64,000 nt of DNA from CAWJJM01 sp963843275. Lineage in GTDB: Bacteria > Acidobacteriota > Thermoanaerobaculia > Multivoradales > JBCCEF01. Both the position numbers and the translations under genes were made by a program. This document shows, one piece after another, positions 1 to 8,814 of the stretch (the first letter of the stretch is position 1; each line of letters starts with the position of its first letter). The stretch spans positions 1 to 64,000 of the forward strand of contig CAWJJM010000009.1 in the NCBI GenBank assembly GCA_963843275.1. The letters are read 5' to 3'. The notes under the pieces are model-generated. The model saw nothing but the letters and a program-made list of their open reading frames with translations. It did not search any database and was not told the origin of the DNA.

Positions 1-361
1 GGGTGACGACGGTCATGCGATGCGCCAGCGCGTGTGCCACTAGGTAGCTGTCGGCTGCTTGGGAGAACAGGTCGATCGCCCGCGCGGTGTAGCCCTGCTC
101 CATGACCCAAGTGCTGACGTGCCGGAAGCTGGCCAACATCGGCGAGTCGGCTGCCAGGAAGAACGACGCCCCTTGGGCATCCGCCCAGACCGATAGATCA
201 TCTGTGCCCGTTGCCACCTCGGTTCGCACGCGTTCGATGCTGAACACCTTGCCAGCCTGGTTCTGCAGGACGAGCCAATCCCAGAACGCGGGGCAGAAGT
301 CGAAGCCGTAGTGCAGCCTCTTGGCCGCGATGAGGACATTCACGTCGAGCAAGTAGCTCAC
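1..361 (-). CDS. DUF4411 PIN-like toxin, 3' end cut by window edge
   Basis: The minus strand from a GTG at 361 reads SYLLDVNVLIAAKR near the N-terminus, then HYGFDFCPAFWDWL, FSIERV and ADSYLVAHALAH. This is the DUF4411 pattern, a PIN-like putative RNase with the first catalytic Asp in LLDVNV. The frame is clean for the 120 codons present, and the C-terminus lies beyond position 1. The GTG overlaps the stop of the upstream XRE-ImmA/IrrE gene as GTGA, so the two are probably translationally coupled. In the family DUF4411 is usually paired with an ImmA/IrrE partner, hence the toxin role. The function is inferred from family and context. Confidence 0.8.
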   Translation of the reverse strand, partial: MSYLLDVNVLIAAKRLHYGFDFCPAFWDWLVLQNQAGKVFSIERVRTEVATGTDDLSVWADAQGASFFLAADSPMLASFRHVSTWVMEQGYTARAIDLFSQAADSYLVAHALAHRMTVVT

Positions 362-1537
362 GATTCCTCGACACCCATCCGCCTGGCCAGTTCGTCGAAG
401 GTCGACAACTTCCTGATGCCTAGGAGTCGAAGGGCCTCGGTGAACGATGTGCGCCCCTCGAGCGCGCTGACAACCAGAGCATGGGCCAGCGACTTGCCGA
501 CACGCACTCCCAGGGTCGCAAAGAAGTCACCGCCACCCGACTTCCTCTTGGGCAGCGCGATCAAGCGTGCCCTCTCGGCCCGGTAGGCTGCCGAAGAATG
601 CCTTCTGGTCGAGCGCACCGATGTCGTGGATGCGCCGAAGAACGACCAGGCTGCTGACCTTGAACCGGCGTGCCAAGCGCTGCGTTCATCGCCGGAGCAG
701 AGGCGCTCCGCGGTTGAACTCGCTGCGGGACGACTTCGAGCGGCACGAGGAGCTCGGAGGCCGCGACCCGATTGCACCAGCGCTCGAGCGTCGTGATCAG
801 GAATAACTCGGATGCGTCGGCGTCGGGTGAGCCGCCGACTCGCCGAGCCAGATGTGCGCCAGCTCGTGAGCGAGGGTGAACATCTGGGCCGCTTTGGTGT
901 CGGCGCCATTGATGAACACCAGCGGCGCCAGGTCGTCTGCCAGAGCGAATCCGCGAAACTCTTCTGAGATCGAGCCCGCGATCAGTGTTGTTCCCGACGA
1001 TGCCACTCGCCATCACCAGGATGCCGATCGCCTCGGCGCGACTCGCCGAGACGCCGCAGCGCTTCTTTCCCAGGTGGGGAGTTCGGCGCCGCTCCTCGAG
1101 ATCGAGGCCCGAGCGTCGTGACGGATGCTCGCCGGGACGTCCGGACGAGGCGACGTCCCACGACCGCTCGAGTCCGAACCCACCAACGCCAGGGGCTCTT
1201 CGGCGATCGCGCGCGAAGTCACGGTACCAGTCCTGGCGGTGTTGGCAGAGGTAGAGCGTGTCCAGCAGATCGGGGCTCGGAGGCCCACGTGCACGTTGGC
1301 CACGGTTCGGAAGTCGGGGATCGGCACTCGCTCCTCGGGCGGCTCGTCGAGGAACAGGAAGCCGACCGGCGTAAAGGTCGCCTTCGCGAAGCCCTCGAGC
1401 TGCTTGAGCGTCGGGTGCAAGTCCCCGGACTCCCAGGCGGGGAGCTTCGGGAAGCGTCGCGCGAGCGCATCGACGTCGAGTCCGGCGCGCTCACGCGCCC
1501 AGCGCAGCAGCTCGGGCTTCACCTCGACGCGGTTCAT
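358..1537 (-). CDS. XRE-family regulator with ImmA/IrrE metallopeptidase domain (frame broken)
   Basis: From ATG 1537 the protein starts MNRVEVKPELLRWARERAGL, an XRE helix-turn-helix. It continues with PAWESGDLHPTLKQLE and the IPDFRTVAN segment typical of ImmA/IrrE regulators. Near 845-880 another frame carries the zinc protease motif HELAHIWLGE, then FLITTLERWCNRVAASELLVPLE. The C-terminus (GVRVGKSLAHALVVSALEGRTSF...RRMGVEES) ends at 358. At least three single-base frame changes are needed. The domain order and length (about 390 aa) are normal for the family. It likely acts as the antitoxin/regulator of the overlapping DUF4411 gene and follows the ATPase gene by 16 bp. Confidence 0.78.
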
Positions 1538-1553
1538 CGCACCACCGCGACGC

Positions 1554-3342
1554 TCATGCTTCCTCTCCCGGAGCAGCGTTCTCGAAGAGCCCTGCCAGGA
1601 GATCCAGCTTCTCCCCGACCTCCTGAGGGATCGTCACCGGATCGACAAGCTCGACGAGGCGATAGAGCTCGCCCTTCCGGAGCAACATCGCATGGCCCTT
1701 GTGATCCGCGAGGCATCGGAGGACTTCCTCCGCGAAGTCGCTCAGCTTGATGCGCTCCGTGCGCGCCTCCCAGAGCAGGCGAGCGGCCTCCGGGTCGGCC
1801 TTCTTCCAAGTGTCAACATCATGCGCGCGATTCGCGAAGACCCGCTCGAGAATCAAGCCGGTCCATGACCAAACTGACGTCCGCCCTGGTAGGGCCCAGA
1901 AGCGGAACGGCGGCATATTGCTGCTCGACGAAGGCGTCCAGTACCTGAGGTGTCACGAAGTAGTTTTCCCCCTCGTAGCGACTCCAGTAAGCGATCCGCA
2001 GATCACCTTCGTCCGAATCCTCTCGACCCTTGCCGTCATTGTCCAGGATCGCCAGGCCGCGGAGCCCAGGGACCAGCTCACGCAATGCGAAGAAGTGCTT
2101 TTTCGGCGTAACCCCGAAGCCGCCCTCCACCCGCTCCAGCTCCGACTCGAGCTCCGGATCCGGGAAGTTGTTCTGAACGTAGAAGGCATTGATTCGTTCA
2201 TCCCACAGGTCCGCCGCCCGGTGCCCGATCCGGCGGGCGAGCGCCCTCAGGTTTTCCAGATCCGTGCCGCCCTCCACGTAGAACACGTAGCCCGCTGACG
2301 GGCTCGCACGTAGTGATCCGCGCCGTAGTGCTTGAGCGCGTTCTTGATCCCGGTCTTCGCGGCGAGGTCGTCCACGCGGCCACCGAGGAGCAAGGTCAGA
2401 TTGGTGTCGAGCGCCTCCTCGAGGATTCCTCCGAGTGCGTGACCAGGATGACTTGCGACTCGTTCTGCGCCGCGATCTCGCGAAGCAGCACGTAGACCTG
2501 CTTCTGGCGCAGGATCTCGAGGTGCGCGTCCGGCTCGTCGATCAACAGGATGCTGCGACGATGCGAGTAGAGATACGCGAAGATCGCCCAGCATCTGCTG
2601 GAATCCGCGGCCCGCGAGCGCCACGTCGAGTGGCTCCCGGACGTGATCCTGGCGGTAGAAGAGATCGATGCTCCCGCGCGTCGTCTCGGTGGGCTCTCCG
2701 AGGTCGACCGAGAACAGGCGCCGCATCAGCTCGGCAATCCGTTTCCAGCTCTCGGGAGCGTCCTTGAAGACGAGCAGACACAGGTTGCGCAGCACTTGGG
2801 CCGTCTGGCCTTGACCCAGCAGGACGTCGATGCGGCCCGGCTGGAGGATCGGCTCCTCCGTCTCGAGGCCGGACATCGGGTACAAGAGCTCCACGTTGAG
2901 CCTGGCCGCGGTCTTGATCAGGTCGAGCCTGCCGAGCGTGGCCTCGTCGGGCGTGCAGTAGAGCACCTCATCGCCCTGGTACGGAAGCGCATCGTGACCG
3001 GCTCACCTTGCTCTCGTGCAGGATGCCGACCGTGATCTCCAGCGGTACATCCATACCGTCCGCACCGAGGTGTTATGCCAGAAGTAGCGGGTCCGTCTCG
3101 CCGGGAGGCTGCGACGATGTTGAGCCGGTTCAGCGAGGTCGAAGTGCGCTCCTTCGGAGGCGCGGCACCCTTGCTGTCGTACCAGGTCTTCACCGCCTGG
3201 GACCGATGCCGAGTGCCTGGATCGCCGTGGTCTTCCCGCAGTTGTTCGGGCCGATCAGCACCGCGGGATGATCCAGCTCGATGCGCTGCCGCTCGGCGAA
3301 GCGCTTGAAGTTCTGAATCTCGACGTAGTGGAGCAGCCTCAC
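1554..3342 (-). CDS. OLD-like ATPase with C-terminal TOPRIM domain (frame broken)
   Basis: It starts at GTG 3342 (VRLLHYVEIQNFKRFAERQR), overlapping the hsdS stop as GTGA. A Walker A motif, IGPNNCGKTTAIQALG, follows at about 3230-3258. The ABC-like signature AGRGFQQML and Walker B ILLIDEPDAHLE lie near 2520-2620. The C-terminal half has FYVEGGTDLENL and LAILDNDGKG, the Glu and DxD motifs of TOPRIM nucleases. The protein ends LFENAAPGEEA. About 590 aa in total, so near OLD-family size. Several single-base frame changes interrupt it, for example near 1870, 2290, 2590 and 3200. It sits where accessory genes are often found between hsdS and hsdR. A nuclease role is inferred from the motifs. Confidence 0.75.
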
Positions 3343-4772
3343 GCGACCTCCTCCTGGCACGAGGCCGCGGACCGCACGTCGATCTTGCCGGCGACCGTGG
3401 CCGTGATCAACGCCGCCCGGTACTCCTGAAGACGCTCGATGGCGGCCTCGACCTTGGCGGCCAGCGTGTCGATCTTCGCCGTCTCGCGGTCGAGGAAGTC
3501 GGCGATGGCGCGTTGCTCATCGACGGGTCGGGAAGCGGGAGCCATGCCTCGCCGATTGCGACTTGGGCAGCCCGTATCGCGTCACCCCCGTTGCAGCGGA
3601 CTTGGAACTGCTGATTGACCGCGCCCGCCTGAAGTGCTCGGAAGGCGTAGGGCCCGATCAGTCGAGATTTGATCCGGACGTATGAATCGCCAGGTGATAT
3701 CCACAGACGAAGTCCGGAGCAGGCTCGACGACCCGCGCAGGAACCGGCAATGTCGCTCCAGTCCTCTGAGTCCTTCGTGATGACGACATCGTCGACGCGA
3801 AGGCCGAGAGCGGCGGATCTCAGCGGGAGTTGCCGTCGTACTTGCCATTCGGCGCCCATGTCCGGCCGGATATGGTTGTGGTAGTAGACGTCGGTGTAGT
3901 TACACAGTGCGCACCGGGGACCTCCTCTTCGGCCGGCACCTTGTCGACGTTGCTGACCCAGTACGTGGCGACCCCCTTGATCCGCTTCACATCCCAATGC
4001 TCCGGCACCTCCCCGAGCCAGTCGATGCCGGAGGGCTTGAGGTTGGGGTGGGGGACGAGGCCGGCCTGGGTGGCGGCGTCGGGCGGGAGGCCGCGGGTGA
4101 CCGTGCGCGAGATGAGCGCGGTGCGCTTCTCCTTCAGGCGCTCGATCAACGTCCGCTTCCTGGCCACCAGCGTGTCGATTTCGCCGTCTCGCGGTCGAGG
4201 AAGTCGGCGATGGCGCGTTGCTCGATGCGACGGCTGGAAGCGGAGATGTCGCCGATTGTCGAGACTTCGGCAGGTATCGCGTCTCTCTCCGTCCGCGCCG
4301 GACATCTGCTGACTCACCGCCGCCCGCGTGAAGAGGTCGGAAGGCGTAGGGGGTCGAATCGTGGAATCGACCGGCTTGGCTCGCCAGCGTGAAATACATG
4401 CAGTCGGAAGTCCGAAGCCGAATCGACGAGGCCGCTTGCAGGAACCGCCATGTCGTCCGTTCTCGAAACACTCGCGTGATCTTGGCGACATCGACATACA
4501 CCATGGCCGAAGCGCGGTACTGGGCCGGGAGCCGACGTCGTCTCGATTAGGCCCATGTCTCGGCCAATGGTCAAGACCTCCGTATACCTCGGTGTAGTTA
4601 CATCAGCACGAACAGAGACCTCTTCTTCGGCCGAGAAACCTCGAAGTCGACGATGGCGGGTTGACCGAAGTACGAGGCGCCCCTTGAGCCGCTTCACCTC
4701 CCAATGCTCCGGCACCTCCCCGAGCCACTCCACCCCGCTCGGCTTGTAGCTCGGATACGGCGCGAGCTTCAC
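3339..4772 (-). CDS. hsdS: Type I restriction-modification specificity subunit HsdS (frame broken)
   Basis: GTG 4772 follows a GAGGAGG ribosome site and gives KLAPYPSYKPSGVEWLGEVP, the N-terminal entry of the first target-recognition domain. A second copy, PSGIDWLGEVPEHWDVKRIK, lies near 3980-4040. The matching helical repeats read RAIADFLDRETAKIDTLAAK near 3440-3520 and a near-identical version near 4150-4225. So both half-repeats of HsdS are present, plus the usual ITATVAGKIDVR tail. The target-recognition segments are broken by frame changes and I cannot read them continuously. It would direct HsdM to its asymmetric DNA site. The stop overlaps the ATPase start by 4 bp. Confidence 0.82.
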
Positions 4773-4796
4773 GAGGCCACCTCCTCGAGTGGCTCC

Positions 4797-4935
4797 TCAT
4801 GCGTCCCTTCGGAGGCGCTCGTCGTCCCACACCCAGGCCGCGCTGGAAGTCGGGGAGCTGGAGGCGGCCGGTGTCGGCGCGGGCGAGCAGGTCCTGGAGC
4901 GGGGTCTTGGTGCTGTCGAAGCTGGCGCCGATCAC
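4797..4935 (-). pseudogene. Truncated DUF262 (GmrSD-type) N-terminus between hsdM and hsdS
   Basis: GTG 4935 overlaps the hsdM stop (GTGA). It encodes MIGASFDSTKTPLQDLLARA, then DTGRLQLPDFQRG and, one base shifted, WVWDDERLRRDA followed by a stop. PLQDLL...GxLQLPDFQRxWVWDDERIR is the opening of DUF262 proteins, where the DFQR/W segment lies in the nucleotide-binding domain. Full DUF262 proteins run to several hundred residues, and only about 45 remain here. The hsdS ribosome site begins directly after its stop. It is either a deletion remnant or a very short product. The family match is good; any function is doubtful. Confidence 0.65.
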
Positions 4936-7078
4936 GGGGTCACCTCGCTGCTGCCGGTGACCTGGGCGAGCAGGTCGAGGATCTCGCGCTCGAGCTCTTG
5001 ATGTCCGCTTCGATCACCTCGAGCGGGCGGGGCGGCTCGTACAGGTAGAAGTGGCGGTTGAGCGGGATCTCGTAGCCGACCTTGGTCTTGCTCTCGTCGA
5101 TCCAGGCGTCGGGCACGTGGGGCAGCACCTCGCGCTCGAAGTACTCGTCGATGTCCTCCTTGAGCGGCACGGTCTCGGTGTCGCGCAGCTCCGGGTCGGG
5201 CTCGGGGTTGCCATTCCTGTCGCGGCAGATCTCGGCGGTCTCGTCGCGCTCGGACAGCGCGCCCAGCATCGCCTTGAGCTCGGGCGCGGTCAGACGCACG
5301 CCCGCTGCGCGATCGAGCTCGCGCAGAGCGGTCGAGGAACGCCTCGCGGTCGCGGTAGAGCGTCTCGCCGTGCGTCTTCGCGAAGCGCGGCGAGGAGCTC
5401 GCGGATCTCGTCCTGGCGCTGCCTGGCCCGCCGCGATCTCGGCGAGCCGCGCCTTCTCGTTCTTCTTCTTGCTCGTGGCGAGGTTCTCGAAGCCGCGCTC
5501 GTCCTCGAGGCGCGCGATGCGCTCCGGCGTGGCCTGGAAGTTCAGGCGCAGCGGCCGCTCGACCGTGATCTTGTGGAAGCCGAAGTCCTCGTTGTCGAAG
5601 ACCTTGCTGACGACGCGCACCTTCTCGACGGCTGTTCGTGATCGGATCCTCCTCCGGAAGGGCCGCGTCTCGCCGTCCTGGAAGTTGCCGAAGATGCGCG
5701 GTGAGCTCGCCGATCTGGTCGGGCTCGCTCGGCCGGTCGGCCGGGTCGCCGAGCTTGTTGCGCTTGTTGCCGAGGCTCTTCGCGCATCTTCACGAAGAAG
5801 CGGCGGGCGTCGATGAGCTGGACCTTGCCCTTGCGGCGCGGCTCCTTGCGGTTGGTGAGCACCCAGACGTAGGTCGAGATGCCGGTGTTGTAGAAGAGCT
5901 GGTCGGGCAGCGCGACCATGGCCTCGAGCCAGTCGTTCTCGATGATCCACTGGCGGATGTTGCTCTCGCCGCTGCCGGCGTCGCCGGTGAAGAGCGGCGA
6001 GCCGTTGAAGACGATGGCGATGCGGCTGCCGCCTTCCTTCGGCGGCCGCATCTTCGAGAGCATGTGCTGCAGGAAGAGCAGCGAGCCGTCGTTGATCCGC
6101 GGCGTGCCCGCGCCGAAGCGTCCCTCGTAGCCGAGCGAGTCGCGCTCGCGCTCGATGTACTTCTGCTGCTGCTTCCACTCCACGCCGAAGGGCGGGTTGG
6201 CGAGCATGTAGTCGAAGGTGCGCTTCCTGCCGTCGGCGTCGCGGTCGAAGCCGTCCTTGGTGAAGCTGTCGCCGAGGATGATGTTGTCGGCGTCCTCGCC
6301 CTTGATCAGCATGTCGGACTTGCAGACGGCCCAGGACTCGTCGTTCCAGTCCTGGCCGAAGAGGTGCGGATCGGCTTCGGCGTTGAGCTCGCGGATGTAC
6401 TGCTCGGCGACCGAGAGCATGCCGCCGGTGCCGCAGGCGGGGTCGTAGATGGTCTTCACGACGTGGCTCTTGCGCAGGTCCTTCTCCGGCGAGAGCAGGA
6501 GGTTGACCATCAGCCGGATCACCTCGCGCGGCGTGAAGTGCTCGCCGGCCTCCTCGTTCGACTGCTCGGCGCCGATCCGGATCAGCTCCTCGAAGACGTA
6601 GCCCATCTGGATGTTGTCGACGCGTCGTCGGCGAGAGGTCGATCGCGGCGAACTTCTTGATGACCTCGTAGAGCAGGTTCTTCTCGGCCATGCGCGCGAT
6701 CTGCTGGTCGAACGCGAAGCGCTCCATGATCTCGCGCACGTTCTTCGAGAAGCCGTTGATGTAGGCGTTGAGATTCGGCGCGAGCTGATTCGGGTCGTCG
6801 AGGAGCGTCGGCAAGTCGAGCTTGGAGAGGTTGTAGAAAGGGCCGGCCGGTGATCTTCTCGAGCAGGCTGCGGACGCACGCGTCTCCGGCTTGGCCTTGA
6901 TCTTCGGGTGCTCGGCCAGGACCCTGGCCTTGGTGGGCGCGAGCAGGCAGTCGAAGCGGCGCAGGACCGTGAGGGGCAGGATGACCTTGCGGTACTCGTT
7001 GCGCTTGTAGGGCCCGCGGAGCAGGTTGCAGATGCTCCAGATGAAGTTCGCGAGCTCGGTGTGGGTGCTTGCGTTCAT
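4932..7078 (-). CDS. hsdM: Type I N6-adenine DNA methyltransferase HsdM (frame broken)
   Basis: ATG 7078 gives MNASTHTELANFIWSICNLL and RNEYRKVILPLTVLRRFDCL, the N-terminal helical domain of one HsdM class. The catalytic domain follows: EEAGEHFTPREVIRLMVNLL, motif I YDPACGTGGML near 6413-6447, motif IV ANPPFGVEW near 6190, then FYNTGISTYVWVLTNRKEP and the DARRFFVKMR segment. The C-terminus reads IPLNRHFYLYEPPRPLEVIE and LLAQVTGSSEVTP in an adjacent frame. About 715 aa. Frame changes lie near 6870, 6630, 5790, 5640, 5400, 5320 and 5000. It methylates adenine with HsdS. Its start overlaps the upstream remnant (ATGA) and its stop overlaps the DUF262 remnant (GTGA). Confidence 0.85.
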
Positions 7079-7279
7079 GCGGCGCTCCTGGCGTGCTGCT
7101 CCTCGAAGGGTCGGAGATGTACTTGAGGAAGATCAGGCCGAGGACGACGTGCTTGTACTCGGCCGCGTCCATGCTGCCCCGCAGAGCGTTCAGCCATCTG
7201 CCAGAGCTGCGGCCTCGTAGCCGAGGTTCGCGGAGGTGTCGGCGGTCTTCGCCTCGCGCTTGGTCCTTCGCTTCGCCAA
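7075..7279 (-). pseudogene. N-terminal remnant of a second, different HsdM
   Basis: From a TTG at 7279 behind GAGGTGG the DNA reads AKRRTKREAKTADTSANLGY and, across two frame changes, LWQM...ALRGSMDAAEYKHVVLGLIF, then LKYISD and FEEQHARSAA before a stop. WQ..D.LRG.MDAAEYKHVVLGLIFLKYISD is the hallmark start of the most common HsdM class. It differs from the start of the complete HsdM that follows. The remnant's stop TGA overlaps that gene's ATG as ATGA. About 65 aa. It looks like the 5' end of one hsdM joined to another whole hsdM. Whether it is expressed as a small helical protein is unknown. Confidence 0.65.
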
Positions 7280-7411
7280 GGTCCCACCTCCTCCGCAGAG
7301 AATTCGATGGAACAGGCTGGCATGCACGGGCGGCTGCTCCTCGGGGACCGTACGGTGTCACGGCGCGCGGTGAGCAGGCGTAAGATGGGCGCGGGCGAGG
7401 GGAGGTCTCGG

Positions 7412-8125
7412 ATGGAATTGACGAACGAACGGGTACGGCTGGAGCACGATCTCCTGGGGGGCGGCGTGTACAGCGTGACCGAGGCGGCGCGGCTGACGAG
7501 GGTACGAGAGCCGCGGATCCGGCGCTGGTTGCGGGGCTACGCGTATCGGACGAGCGACGACGTCAGGAAGTCGCCGCCGGTCTGGTGCCATGAGCTACCG
7601 ACTGTCGAGGGGGCGATGGCGCTCGGATTTCGTGACCTGATCGAGGTGCGTCTGGTGGATGCGTTCCGGAACGCGGGCGTGGGCTGGAAGGCTCTGAGGA
7701 TCGCGGCCGAGCGAGCGGCGGAGCTCTTCGGCGACACGCACCCGTTCTCCAGCCGGCGGTTCCGCACCGATGGCCGAAAGATCTTCGCCGAAGTGGGCCG
7801 CGAGACGGGCGAGGTGCAGCTCCTCGACCTCGTCAGGAGCCGGTACGCCTTCAAACGAGTGCTGGACCCTTACCTGAAGGACCTCTGAGTTCTCGAACGA
7901 CCTGACCGCGGTCCGCTGGTGGCCGCTCGGTCTCCGCCGACGGGTCGTGCTCGACCCGGAGCGACAGTTCGGGCGACCGATCGTCTCCAGGGAAGGAGTG
8001 CCCACGTCGATTCTCGCCGCGGCCCATGAACGGGGGCAGTCGGTCGAGCGCGTCGCCGCCTGGTACAAGGTGGAGCGACGCGCGATCCGGGATGCGGTCG
8101 AGATCGAGGAGAAAGGGCGGCGTGA
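7412..8125 (+). CDS. VapB45-like antitoxin, HTH plus DUF433-type domain (frame broken)
   Basis: ATG 7412 follows GGGGAGG. The protein begins MELTNERVRLEHDLLGGGVY and has a MerR-like HTH, SVTEAARLTRVREPRIRRWL. The middle reads ALGFRDLIEVRLVDAFRNAG, and the C-terminal DUF433-like part reads GRPIVSREGVPTSILAAAHE and QSVERVAAWYKVERRAIRDA. A stop at 7886 interrupts it; one lost base there restores DLEFSNDLTAVRWWPL. It probably ends at TGA 8123-8125, inside a GTGA overlap with the next gene. It is divergent from the restriction operon. The antitoxin role comes from the family pairing. Confidence 0.75.
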
Positions 8126-8525
8126 GATTCTTAATCGAGAACTACCTTCCGCCGAGGCTCACGCCGGGGCCCTCCACGAGCTCTGTCAGCCCACGAACTC
8201 CGTGGAGCGCCTGCGGGTTCGATTCGAACCTGCGACGAAGGACGAAGTCTGGCTGGTGAAGCTCGGGGAGGAAGGCGATTGGGTCGTGGTGTCGGGAGAC
8301 GTGCGGATCACCCGTAGTCCTCACCTGAGAAGGGTGTGGGCTAGTCGGGGCTCACGACGTTCTTCCTGAGAAGGGATGGACGAACCTCGGGCTCTGGGAT
8401 CAGGCGTGGTACCTGGTGAGGTGGTGGCCTACGATCATGGACCAGGCGGGGATGGTCGAGGCGGGCAGTGGGTTCCTCGTCCGGCGAGGCCCAGCGGGAA
8501 GTTCAAGCCGGTGAGCTTTCACTGA
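8122..8525 (+). CDS. VapC45-like PIN-like toxin (frame broken)
   Basis: GTG 8122 opens RFLIENYLPPRLTP, close to the RFLLDNDLPPRLAxAL start of VapC45-type PIN-like proteins. A second frame gives ALHELCQPTN...RVRFEPATKDEVW and LGEEGDWVVVSGDVRITRSP. A third gives GLTTFFLRRGWTNLGLWDQA and WYLVRWWPTIMDQA, and ends GKFKPVSFH at 8525. These match the family from end to end (about 134 aa), so the gene is complete but carries two or more frame changes. It is expected to be an RNase toxin held in check by the overlapping upstream protein. Position 4 of the LIDND-type motif is Glu here rather than Asp. Confidence 0.72.
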
Positions 8526-8807
8526 CGAAGGGCTGGCCGACTTGTCGACGCGGGCCCGGAAGGGCCGGAACTCGCGCAGCGCCGTCTGAAGACCGCCGCG
8601 CCTGAACCCGATGGTCGACGAGGAGGCCTACCGCGTCGAAGAGGAGCTCGCCGAGAAGCTCCGCCGGCAGGGGCACGCGGTCCGGCAGAACTGAGGTGCG
8701 TCGCCGGCCGAAACCGCGGAGGAGATGCCGGGCAGGTTCTCACGGGACCTCGGTGCCCGCGCTCAGCATCCGCCGCGCCGCTGGGGAAGGTTGAATAGCG
8801 ACTCGGG
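8526..8807. other. Stretch without a confident gene
   Basis: No frame here shows a recognisable family. A 27-codon ATG frame at 8611-8694 (MVDEEAYRVEEELAEKLRRQ...) looks like a helical tail but lacks a ribosome site, and may be debris of a small gene. The DNA is intermediate in composition between the island and the GC-rich backbone, so this is probably the island edge. Confidence 0.4.
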
Positions 8808-8814
8808 CTATTCA
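8792..8814 (-). terminator. Hairpin spanning the HNH gene stop
   Basis: TGAATAGC (8792-8799) pairs with GCTATTCA (8807-8814) across a 7-nt loop and contains the stop codon of the HNH gene. TTGAATAGCG recurs at 8832-8841. There is no T-tract, so a terminator role is tentative. Confidence 0.35.

Noticed and set aside
8611..8694. 27-codon ATG frame as a small gene
   Set aside because: No ribosome site, no recognisable family and too short to support; mentioned only as possible debris.
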